Assembly: GCA_965247665.1 (NCBI GenBank)
Contig: CBDFHH010000005.1
Coordinates: forward strand, 1,364,001-1,428,000
DNA length: 64,000 bases
Origin: CAUZWH01 sp965247665
GTDB lineage: Bacteria > Pseudomonadota > Alphaproteobacteria > SHVV01
Direction of reading: 5' to 3'
Made by a program: the position numbers and the translations under genes
Shown here: piece after piece, positions 24,457-32,152 of the stretch
How the letters are laid out: every line of letters begins with the position of its first letter
How positions within the stretch are numbered: the stretch's first letter is position 1
Notes under the pieces: generated by a model
The model's database searches: none
Told to the model about the DNA's origin: nothing
What the model saw: the letters and a program-made list of their open reading frames with translations, nothing else

Positions 24457-26150
24457 GTTACTTCCTCCGGGAAATGCGCCATGGTCATTCGCACCGGGTT
24501 GACCGCGGCCTGTCCGAGGCCGCAGATCGAGGAATCCGCCATGACCGTGCACAAATCGTCAAGCAGCGCCCGGTCCCAGCTTGGCTCCCGCATCAGCCCG
24601 ACCGCTTTCTCCGTACCGACCCGGCACGGCGTGCACTGGCCGCAACTTTCGTGTTCGAAAAACGCCATCAGGTTGAGCGCCGCATCGCGCGCCTGATCCT
24701 GGTCGGAGAGGACGATCACCGCTGCAGAGCCGATCAGACAGCCATGCTCTTCGAGGGTGCCGAAATCGAGCGCAATATCCCCCAGCGAAGCAGGCAGCAA
24801 TCCGCCGGATGCTCCGCCCGGCAGATAGGCCTTGAAGCTGTGTCCCTCCTGCATGCCGCCGCAATACTCGTCGATCAGCTCCCTGACCGTGATACCGGCC
24901 GGCGCAAGCTTGACGCCCGGCTCCTTAACCCGGCCCGAAACCGAGAAGCTGCGCAACCCGGTGCCGCCGTTGCGGCCGTGTTTGCTGAAGAACTCGGGCC
25001 CCTGCTCGACGATGTCGCGCACCCAATACAGGGTCTCGACATTGTTGATGAGCGTCGGGCGTCCGAACAGACCGACCTGCGATGGGAACGGCGGTTTGTG
25101 CCGGGGCAGTCCGCGCTTGCCCTCGATGCTTTCGAGCATCGCCGACTCCTCGCCGCAGATATAAGCGCCGGCGCCGCGCCGCAGATGCAGGCGGGTGAAC
25201 GTGATGCCGGCATCCGTGAGCTTGTCGATCTCGCGTCGCAGCACCACCTGCAACTCCGGATATTCGTCGCGCAGGTAGATATAGATGTCGGTCGCCGCGA
25301 CCGCCCAGGCACCGATCAGCATGCCTTCGAGGAAGCGGTGAGGGTCGGTCTCCATGTAGTAGCGGTCCTTGAATGTGCCGGGTTCGCCTTCGTCGGCGTT
25401 GACCGCCATCAGCCGGGGTTCGGCTTCGCGACGCACGAACTCCCACTTGCGGCCTGTCGGGAACCCCGCGCCGCCCAACCCGCGCAAACCCGAATCGTTC
25501 AGGATCGCGATGATCTCATCCGGCGTGTGCTGACCGGCCAGGCAGGCATCGAGCAGCCTGTATCCGCCCTGATTACGGTAGGATTGATAGTCGGGATAGT
25601 CGGGAAGAGCGGGATCGACGGCGCCGCGCTCGATATGATCCTTTACGCTGGCAACCGAAGCCTCGGGGACGAAGTGCTTACCCACGGCGACGACCGGCGC
25701 CCGTTCGCAGCGGCCGACGCACGGCGCGGCGATCACGCGAACGTCGTCGCCAACCGCCGAGCTAAGCTCCTCGAGCAGTTGCCGGGCTCCAAACAGCGCA
25801 CAGCTCAGGCTGTCGCAGACCCGTACCGTGAGGGGGGGCGGTGGCGTTTCGTCAGCCGCCACGACATCGAAGTGGTGGTAAAAGGTGGCGACCTCGAAGA
25901 TTTCGGCCAAAGCCAGGCGCATCTCGTGCGCCAGCGCAACGAGATGGCGGTGCGACAGGTGGCCATAGCGATCCTGGATCAGGTGGAGATGCTCGATCAG
26001 CAGGTCGCGCCGACGCGGCCGCTCGCCGAGCAACGCTTGCACTTCCTCGAGCCCCCCGGCCTCGATTTGGCGGCCCTTTTCGAAAAATTTGCCGCCCCGG
26101 CCCTTCCTGGGCTTGTCGTATCGCCTGAAGTCGCGGTCGGAAGCTGACAT
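24453..26150 (-). CDS. fdsB: Formate dehydrogenase diaphorase subunit, fused FdsG-FdsB (NuoE-NuoF-like)
   Basis: A 565-aa protein that joins the two diaphorase subunits. Residues ~25-160 form a NuoE-like thioredoxin-fold [2Fe-2S] domain with C112, C117, C144 and C148 (CDSLSC and APCVGRC). The rest is NuoF-like: the FMN/NAD glycine-rich loop GLGGAGFPTGRKWEF, NADEGEPGTFKDR, and the C-terminal [4Fe-4S] site ESCGQCTPCRVGT with a later Cys in ADSSICGLG. It passes electrons from FdsA to NAD. Start at 26150 (MSASDRDF) is where similarity begins; a longer frame exists upstream. In many bacteria FdsG and FdsB are separate genes. Confidence 0.93.
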   Translation of the reverse strand: MSASDRDFRRYDKPRKGRGGKFFEKGRQIEAGGLEEVQALLGERPRRRDLLIEHLHLIQDRYGHLSHRHLVALAHEMRLALAEIFEVATFYHHFDVVAADETPPPPLTVRVCDSLSCALFGARQLLEELSSAVGDDVRVIAAPCVGRCERAPVVAVGKHFVPEASVASVKDHIERGAVDPALPDYPDYQSYRNQGGYRLLDACLAGQHTPDEIIAILNDSGLRGLGGAGFPTGRKWEFVRREAEPRLMAVNADEGEPGTFKDRYYMETDPHRFLEGMLIGAWAVAATDIYIYLRDEYPELQVVLRREIDKLTDAGITFTRLHLRRGAGAYICGEESAMLESIEGKRGLPRHKPPFPSQVGLFGRPTLINNVETLYWVRDIVEQGPEFFSKHGRNGGTGLRSFSVSGRVKEPGVKLAPAGITVRELIDEYCGGMQEGHSFKAYLPGGASGGLLPASLGDIALDFGTLEEHGCLIGSAAVIVLSDQDQARDAALNLMAFFEHESCGQCTPCRVGTEKAVGLMREPSWDRALLDDLCTVMADSSICGLGQAAVNPVRMTMAHFPEEVT

Positions 26151-26342
26151 TCGAAGAGGACCATCCGTAGAACGTCGCGCGGGCGCCGCCGCTGCAGCCC
26201 CAACGCCTCGATAGCCTCGCAATCTCTCAAAACGACGCTCGCATGTAAAACCAATTCGCGGCGACGAGGCTCGTCAAGAGTGCGACGCGCGGCGCTTGCG
26301 CGGTCCGGGCGCGGTTCATAGGATGCCTCCCCTCTTGCGATC

Positions 26343-26552
26343 ATGACCAAATCAGAGCAACCGAACGAGGCAAAGCCGGCCCGCGACGCGATCGACGCGC
26401 TGCTACGGCGACCGCGCGTGATCAATGTCGGCCTGGAGCAGTTTGCCTCCGATCTGGCAACGCAAGGCGTCGAGGTGATTCACGTCGATTGGTCACCTCC
26501 GGCCGCCGGCGATAGCAAGCTCGGCTCGTTGCTGGCAAAGCTCGGATTATAG
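26343..26552 (+). CDS. Small FdrA-operon protein (69 aa)
   Basis: A 69-aa protein containing PRVINVGLEQFASDLATQGV and VIHVDWSPPAAGD. I recognise this pattern from short proteins (about 65-70 aa), often called fdrA domain protein, that precede the DUF1116 and FdrA genes in other bacteria. Its function is unknown. It starts the plus-strand FdrA set, 21 bases before the DUF1116 gene, and is divergent from the formate dehydrogenase operon. Confidence 0.75.
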   Translation: MTKSEQPNEAKPARDAIDALLRRPRVINVGLEQFASDLATQGVEVIHVDWSPPAAGDSKLGSLLAKLGL

Positions 26553-26572
26553 GCCCTGCGGGGTTGGATGAC

Positions 26573-27823
26573 ATGCAAGCGATCGATGACGCCAATCAGG
26601 AAGCCGTCCGACGCATGTTGGCGGCCGACCCGGTGCTGCTCGATGTCCGTCGTGCCGGCGACGTGATCGACGGACTCGGTAAACACGTCATTCTTCACGC
26701 CGGTCCGCCTATCGAGTGGGAACGCATGTGCGGTCCCATGAAAGGCGCGATCTGCGGCGCGGCCATGCTGGAAGGGTGGGCCGATTCGCTTGCCACGGCG
26801 GAGCGGATGGCCGCCGGCGACGAGTTTTCGTTCCACCCCAACCATCATTTTGGGGCGGTCGGGCCGATGACCGGGATCACCACGGAGAACATGAAGGTGT
26901 TCGTGGTTGAGAACCGGGCATTCGGCAACCGTGCCTACTGCACCCTGAACGAAGGGCTCGGCAAGGTGCTGCGCTATGGCGGCAACGACGAAGAGGCGTT
27001 GGCGCGGCTGCATTGGTTATCGGACGAGCTTGGCCCGCTGCTCGCGGCCGCGCTGCAAGAGCTCGGCGGCCTCCAACTCAAAGGCATCATCGCGCGCGGG
27101 TTGGCGATGGGCGACGAAATGCATCAGCGCAACCAAGCCTGTACCAGCTTGTTCATCCGCGAGCTTGCGCCGGCGTTGGCGCGAGCCGTCGACGATCGCG
27201 CGAAGCTCGCAAACACCCTCGAATTCATCGGCGGCAACGACTATTTTTTCCTCAACATCGCCATGCCGATGGCCAAGTCGATTGCCGATCCGGCCAACGG
27301 CATCGAAGGATCGAGCGTGGTCACGGCGATGGCCCGCAACGGCACCGAATTCGGCATCCGGGTCAGCGCTAGCGGCGACGACTGGTTCACGGCGCCCTGC
27401 GAAATGCCTCAGGGCATGTATCTGCCGGGTTTTTCGGAAGCCGATGCCAACCCGGATCTCGGCGATTCGACGATCACCGAAACCATCGGCCTTGGCAGTT
27501 TCGCCATGGCGACGTCGCCGGCAGTGGCCGGGTTCCTCGGCGCCGGATCGGCTGCGGAAGCGTTGAACTACACGCGTGCGATGCTTGAAATCACCTGCGC
27601 GCAAAACCCGGATTGGACGATACCGGCGCTCGATTTCGCCGGCATTCCCACCGGCATCGATATCCGCAAGGTGGTCGAGACCGGCAGCACGCCCACCATC
27701 AACACCGGTATCGCCCACCGCGAAGCCGGGGTCGGGCAGGTCGGTGCGGGAATCGTCAAAGCGCCGTTCGCGTGCTTTGAAAAGGCGCTGGTCGCCTTCG
27801 CCGATCGGATAGGGGTGTCGTGA
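26573..27823 (+). CDS. DUF1116 (YlbE/AllG-type) protein of the FdrA system
   Basis: A 416-aa DUF1116 protein, homologous to E. coli YlbE (AllG). In E. coli the three proteins FdrA (AllF), AllG and AllH have been reported to form the oxamate carbamoyltransferase acting late in anaerobic allantoin breakdown. Features seen are GPPIEWERMCGPMKGAICGA near the N-terminus and DWTIPALDFAGIPTGIDIRKVV with a closing INTGIAHREAGVGQVGAG motif. ATG at 26573 is taken; a TTG nine bases upstream is an alternative. Its stop overlaps the GTG start of fdrA, so the two are coupled. Confidence 0.87.
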   Translation: MQAIDDANQEAVRRMLAADPVLLDVRRAGDVIDGLGKHVILHAGPPIEWERMCGPMKGAICGAAMLEGWADSLATAERMAAGDEFSFHPNHHFGAVGPMTGITTENMKVFVVENRAFGNRAYCTLNEGLGKVLRYGGNDEEALARLHWLSDELGPLLAAALQELGGLQLKGIIARGLAMGDEMHQRNQACTSLFIRELAPALARAVDDRAKLANTLEFIGGNDYFFLNIAMPMAKSIADPANGIEGSSVVTAMARNGTEFGIRVSASGDDWFTAPCEMPQGMYLPGFSEADANPDLGDSTITETIGLGSFAMATSPAVAGFLGAGSAAEALNYTRAMLEITCAQNPDWTIPALDFAGIPTGIDIRKVVETGSTPTINTGIAHREAGVGQVGAGIVKAPFACFEKALVAFADRIGVS

Positions 27824-29313
27824 CCGAGACGGTATTGGCCGTCGAAATCCGCGCCAATTTCTATCTCGATTCGGTTGCGCTGATGCAGATTTCGCGCGAG
27901 GTCTCGGGTTTGCCCGGTGTCGCCGAAGCCGCGCTGATGATCGGCACCGATGCCAACAAGACCCTGCTGCGCGACGCCGGCTTGTTCGACTCGAACGGCG
28001 ATGACGCCCGAGCGAACGATCTGATCATTGCGATCCGAGCTGAACACGCAACCGCCGCGGCCCGCGCCCGCACCCGGGCGATCGAGTTGCTCGACAACCC
28101 CCGCTCGGTCGCGGCGGCCGCCGGGTCGAGCTGGCGGCCGAAATCGCTGGCGGGTGCGCTCGACCATCTCACCGGCGCCAATCTTGCGCTGGTTTCGGTC
28201 CCCGGCGAGTTCGCCGCGGCCGAGGCGCGCAAGGCTCTCGATCGCGGCTTGCACGTGATGCTGTTCAGCGACAACGTCGATATCGCCGACGAGGTCGAGT
28301 TGAAAACCCGTGCCCGCGACGCCGGACTGCTGATGATGGGACCGGATTGCGGCACCGCCCTGATTGGCGGGCACGGCCTGGGCTTTGCCAATGCCGTGCC
28401 CCGCGGCGATATCGGCATCGTCGCCGCGTCCGGGACCGGGCTTCAGGAAGTCTCTTGCCTGGTTGCTCGGCTGGGGGGCGGCGTGTCCCACGCGATCGGC
28501 GTGGGCGGGCGCGATCTTTCAGGCCCGGTCGGCGGCATCATGACCCTGGCGGTGCTTGAGGCGTTGGCGCGCGACGCCGCGACCCGCCGCATCGTCGTCA
28601 TCTCGAAACCGCCGGACCCGGAAACCACCGCGACGCTGCTCGCCGCGGTTGCAGGCGCGGGCAAGCCGGTCGTGTTGTGCCTGATCGGTGCCGTTGAGGT
28701 CGACCTGCCGGCCAACGCGGCGCAAACGCCCACATTGGCCGCGGCCGCGTACCACGCGACGAGCGGAGCGGCGCTCCAATCATTACCGCCTGCCGCCCGA
28801 GATGCGGTCGATACCGGCGAACGTCGACTCGTCGGCCTGTTCTGCGGCGGCACCTTGTGCGCCGAGGCGCAAGTGGTCGCGCGGGCGCGCGGCCTGACCG
28901 TCGCTTCGAACGCGCCGATAGCCGATCTGTTGCACTGGAACAGGGATTGGCCGGGACACGCGCTCCTCGACCTCGGTGCCGACGAGTTCACGGTCGGGCG
29001 CCCTCACCCCATGATCGATCCGGGTATACGCGGCGACCTACTGGTCAAACTACTGGCCGAGGGCACAACCGGCGTGGCGCTGGTCGACGTGATCCTCGGC
29101 TATGGCGCCCATCGCGACCCGGCCGGCCAAATCGTCGACGCCCTGCCCGCGCCTGCCAACCGGCCGCCGATCGTCGCCTCGGTTTGCGGCACGGAGGACG
29201 ATCCGCAGACCCGAAGCGAGCAGGTGAGGAAGCTTGAAGGCGCCGGGGTGATCGTCGCGCCGTCGAACGCCGAAGCTGCGGCGCGGGCGATCGATCTACT
29301 CGAAGGTCCGTAG
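27820..29313 (+). CDS. fdrA: FdrA family protein (acyl-CoA synthetase-like, AllF-type)
   Basis: A 497-aa FdrA protein, related to the CoA-binding and ligase domains of succinyl-CoA synthetase. The N-terminal half carries ALMIGTDANKTLLRDAGL, and the CoA-ligase-like motif MGPDCGTALIGGHGLGFAN is clear, followed by GIVAASGTGLQEVSCLVARLGGG. GTG at 27820 overlaps the previous stop (GTGA). The last 18 bases overlap the end of the convergent DUF2877 gene. In E. coli the homologue is a subunit of oxamate carbamoyltransferase; here no carbamate kinase gene is nearby, so the carbamoyl-phosphate outlet is not shown. Confidence 0.9.
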   Translation: MTETVLAVEIRANFYLDSVALMQISREVSGLPGVAEAALMIGTDANKTLLRDAGLFDSNGDDARANDLIIAIRAEHATAAARARTRAIELLDNPRSVAAAAGSSWRPKSLAGALDHLTGANLALVSVPGEFAAAEARKALDRGLHVMLFSDNVDIADEVELKTRARDAGLLMMGPDCGTALIGGHGLGFANAVPRGDIGIVAASGTGLQEVSCLVARLGGGVSHAIGVGGRDLSGPVGGIMTLAVLEALARDAATRRIVVISKPPDPETTATLLAAVAGAGKPVVLCLIGAVEVDLPANAAQTPTLAAAAYHATSGAALQSLPPAARDAVDTGERRLVGLFCGGTLCAEAQVVARARGLTVASNAPIADLLHWNRDWPGHALLDLGADEFTVGRPHPMIDPGIRGDLLVKLLAEGTTGVALVDVILGYGAHRDPAGQIVDALPAPANRPPIVASVCGTEDDPQTRSEQVRKLEGAGVIVAPSNAEAAARAIDLLEGP

Positions 29314-30168
29314 CACGAGAACGACGCCGACCAAGGCATCCCAGCCCGAGGAGTGACCGATGCGGGCGAGCGCCGCCAGACTGGCGCGGAGGTCATCCCC
29401 GGCCAGGACCGCGTCGAGCGCGTCGTGTAAGGCGGCGGCACCGTAGCCTGCCGCCGCGCATTCGAGATGGGCCAGGCCGATACGCCCGGTCGCTCGTTGT
29501 GCCGCCGGCAGTAGGGCGTCGCTGAGCGCTTCGGCGTCACCGGGCCGGCAGCATCGCCGCAACGCGATCAGGCAACCTCCGAGGAGGTCGTCACCCGACG
29601 GTGTCAGACCCGGGCCGAGACCGATCAGGGAGGAAACCGCCTTGGGCACCGGCGATGGCGCGTGCAACCACTCGCTCAGGGCTGCGATCCCCGGAGCTGC
29701 GGCACGAAGGAGAGGCCGGGTCGAAGCATGGACCGCAGCGGTACCGTCAAGCACGGACGACAGGAGCGGGCTCAAGCCCTCCGCAAGCCGGTACGCGGTC
29801 AGTGCGCCGCGAAGCGCCGCCAGGCCCCGCCGCAATGATGGGCGCAAAGGGAGCGACGGCCCGGCCGCGGGCAGCCAGCGCCGTGCGCTGCCGAGATCGG
29901 TCTCGATCGGCACATTCGGGAGGTCGGCCAGAACGTCTTGCGTGCGGCGATTCGGTGCCAGCAGGGCGTTCAGGGGACCGGCGCCGATCGACGCGTCACC
30001 GATACAGGCGATGTCGCCGGCGGCCGACTCGACGTAGATCGAACGTTCGAACCGCGCGAACGGTGTCACCAATCCTCCGCCCAGCGCCTGCGCGGCGGCC
30101 GGTCCGATCACGCGGATGGGCAGGTGTGGGCGCGTGGCGGCGATGGGAGACGCGGTTGGCTGTCCCAT
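29296..30168 (-). CDS. DUF2877 (YlbF/AllH-type) protein of the FdrA system
   Basis: A 290-aa DUF2877 protein. The diagnostic motif LGPGLTPSGDDLLGGCLIAL is present, preceded by a variable N-terminal half. E. coli YlbF (AllH) is the third subunit of the FdrA-linked carbamoyltransferase. Here the gene is inverted relative to fdrA and DUF1116, convergent and overlapping fdrA by 18 bases, instead of in the usual collinear order. ATG at 30168 is chosen over an upstream TTG at 30186. Family assignment is strong; the role is by analogy. Confidence 0.85.
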   Translation of the reverse strand: MGQPTASPIAATRPHLPIRVIGPAAAQALGGGLVTPFARFERSIYVESAAGDIACIGDASIGAGPLNALLAPNRRTQDVLADLPNVPIETDLGSARRWLPAAGPSLPLRPSLRRGLAALRGALTAYRLAEGLSPLLSSVLDGTAAVHASTRPLLRAAAPGIAALSEWLHAPSPVPKAVSSLIGLGPGLTPSGDDLLGGCLIALRRCCRPGDAEALSDALLPAAQRATGRIGLAHLECAAAGYGAAALHDALDAVLAGDDLRASLAALARIGHSSGWDALVGVVLVLRTFE

Positions 30169-30431
30169 CGCGTGACGATACAACAAACAAAGCCGCCCTG
30201 CGGCCTGCGGCGGGGCCTTCGGGATCTCGCTCTAGAATACGGCGGCGCGCGACCGCACTCGCCAGTGCGTTCGCCGCTCGGCATGACCAATTGGTAGCGC
30301 GATTATGGTTGATACGGGGTTGAGATGGCAGTCCGAACCGGTGGCATTCGCTGGCTTTGCGCTATATGCGGGTGTTGCCAGCCGGCTGCCGCGACGTATA
30401 TTTCAATCACACAAACCAGTCACCCGAACCC

Positions 30432-31598
30432 GTGAGCGAAGATTTCATAAATACGATTGCGGAGCCCGGCGCACGTGTCGTCGTGGCGATGTCGGGCGGC
30501 GTCGATTCGTCGGTAACGGCGGCGCTGTGCGCGGCGGCGGGATTCGACGTGATCGGCGTGACCCTGCAGCTCTACGATTACGGCGCTTCGCGCGGTCGTT
30601 CAGGCACCTGCTGCGCGGGACAGGACATCCACGATGCCCGCCGGGTCGCCGATGCGCTGGGTATTCCGCACTACGTGCTCGACTATGAAGCGAAGTTCCG
30701 CGAGGCGGTTATCGAGCCATTTGCCGATTCCTATCTCGGCGGCCAAACGCCGATTCCATGCGTTTCGTGCAACCAGACCGTCAAGTTTCGCGATCTGCTG
30801 GCGACCGCCCGAGAGCTGGGCGCGGCGTGCCTCGTCACCGGCCATTATGTGCGCCGGTTGATCGGCCCGTCCGGTCCCGAGCTGCATCGCGCATGCGACC
30901 TTCGCCGCGACCAGAGCTACTTTCTGTTCGGCACGACGCGGGACCAGCTCGGCTATTTGCGTTTTCCCCTCGGTGAGTTCGACAAGGATGCCACCCGCGA
31001 GATGGCTGCCCGCTACCACCTGCCGGTCGCGGCCAAGCCCGACAGCCAGGACATCTGCTTCGTACCGCAGGGACGCTATGCCGACCTCGTCGCCAAACTG
31101 CGCCCCGGCGCCGCCGACCCCGGCGACATCGTCGACCTCGGCGGTCGCGTGCTCGGCCGCCACGACGGTATCATCCACTACACGGTGGGTCAGCGGCGCG
31201 GTCTCGGCCTGGGCGAAGGCGAAGCGCGCTACGTCGTGCGCATCGACCCGGCGGCCAACCGGATCGTGGTCGGCCCCAAGACGGCGCTGGCGGTCGATCG
31301 CATCCGCGTACGCGACGTCAACTGGCTGGGTAACGCAACCGAAGCGGCACGCACGGACGGAGCCGCGGCGACGATCAAGCTGCGCTCGACTCAAGCCGGA
31401 AGCTCGGGTCGGGTGTTTGACGCCGGTGACGGCGCCGCCGATATCGTGCTCGATGACGGCGAGCACGGCGTGGCGCCGGGGCAGGCGGCGGTCTTCTACG
31501 ACGGCGACCGGGTGTTTGGCGGCGGCTGGATCGCCGAGACCGAACCGGCGCAGGCTTCGCCCGCCGCATCGAATCGTAGGCCGGCATCGGCGTCTTGA
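30432..31598 (+). CDS. mnmA: tRNA-specific 2-thiouridylase MnmA
   Basis: MnmA (388 aa from this start) thiolates U34 of tRNAs for Glu, Gln and Lys, using ATP and sulfur delivered by a relay. The PP-loop is VAMSGGVDSS, the catalytic Cys pair lies in PCVSCNQTVKF and in DSQDICFVPQGRYADL, and the C-terminal beta-barrel domain begins about VGQRRGLGLG. GTG at 30432 gives a length and start like other MnmA proteins; an in-frame ATG at 30357 would add 25 residues without similarity. It precedes tRNA-Met by about 40 bases. It is a housekeeping gene and a good anchor for comparing genomes. Confidence 0.95.
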   Translation: MSEDFINTIAEPGARVVVAMSGGVDSSVTAALCAAAGFDVIGVTLQLYDYGASRGRSGTCCAGQDIHDARRVADALGIPHYVLDYEAKFREAVIEPFADSYLGGQTPIPCVSCNQTVKFRDLLATARELGAACLVTGHYVRRLIGPSGPELHRACDLRRDQSYFLFGTTRDQLGYLRFPLGEFDKDATREMAARYHLPVAAKPDSQDICFVPQGRYADLVAKLRPGAADPGDIVDLGGRVLGRHDGIIHYTVGQRRGLGLGEGEARYVVRIDPAANRIVVGPKTALAVDRIRVRDVNWLGNATEAARTDGAAATIKLRSTQAGSSGRVFDAGDGAADIVLDDGEHGVAPGQAAVFYDGDRVFGGGWIAETEPAQASPAASNRRPASAS

Positions 31599-31623
31599 CA
31601 GGTCCGGAGACCGGGCCTATAGC
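31595..31623 (+). promoter_or_regulatory. Sigma-70-type promoter for tRNA-Met
   Basis: TTGACA at 31595-31600 and TATAGC at 31618-31623 are separated by 17 bases. This is a near-consensus housekeeping promoter placed 16 bases before the mature tRNA 5' end. The -35 box overlaps the mnmA stop codon. Confidence 0.8.
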
Positions 31624-31639
31624 GGCCCCGTCCGAATGG

Positions 31640-31715
31640 GGCGGCGTAGCTCAGTTGGTAGAGCAGCGGAATCATAATCCGTGGGTCGCTGGTTCAAGTC
31701 CGGCCGCCGCTACCA
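31640..31715 (+). tRNA. tRNA-Met (CAU), elongator type
   Basis: A 76-base cloverleaf with CCA encoded. The acceptor stem GGCGGCG pairs with CGCCGCT (first pair G-U), the D arm has AGCTCAGTTGGTAGAGC, the anticodon loop is ATCATAA on a five-pair stem, and the T loop is GGTTCAAGTCC. The anticodon is CAU. The GGAATCATAATCC anticodon arm is the one typical of alphaproteobacterial elongator tRNA-Met; the acceptor does not show the C1-A72 mismatch of initiator tRNA. Confidence 0.95.
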
Positions 31716-31828
31716 TATTTCTCAAGGGCTTACGGGCGAACAGAGGTGAACGCCGACGGTCTTAGTCTAGGTCGTCGGGGATCAGCACCTTCCGTGCCAT
31801 TGCTTCATGAAGAACGGGACGCCGGTTG

Positions 31829-32056
31829 TTAACGGTCAGGGCGTTCACGATCGGTGAAACCTCCGCGGCGATGCCGTTCGACTTCACGCGCCTGCCGTTC
31901 ATGGCGCTGATCGGCTACCTGGCGTTCGCGGAGATTCCGGATGCGTGGACCTGGGTGGGCGCCGCCGTGATCTTCGCGTGCTCGATCTACATCGCCCGCC
32001 GCGAGGCGCGACTCTCCCGCAGCGACACCAAGATGCCGCTCTCCCATCCGGCGTAA
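31829..32056 (+). pseudogene. EamA/DMT-type transporter, C-terminal remnant
   Basis: The frame encodes only the last ~75 residues of a drug/metabolite transporter: AFTIGETSAAMPFDFTRLP, ALIGYLAFAEIPDAWTWVGA and AAVIFACSIYIARREARL correspond to the last two TM helices of EamA domains, with a short tail. There is no upstream half in any frame between the tRNA and this point, so it is a 5'-truncated remnant. It lies just downstream of a tRNA gene, a common place for insertions and deletions. Confidence 0.6.
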
Positions 32057-32152
32057 GGAGCGGGCACGGCGCACGTGCGCCCCGGGCCGAGGAGCCGCTC
32101 TCGTTTGGGCACCGGTTGTCTCGGTTCTCGCAGCGAAGCTAAGGTAGGCGCG

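Noticed and set aside
24474..26147. A 557-codon plus-strand open frame over fdsB
   Set aside because: Antisense shadow of the diaphorase subunit; no motifs.
30187..30235. GC hairpin followed by a T-rich run on the minus strand (near GCCGC...GCGGC then TTTGTTTGTT)
   Set aside because: It would terminate minus-strand transcripts, but no minus-strand gene lies to its right; it is upstream of the DUF2877 gene, so a terminator has no evident use.
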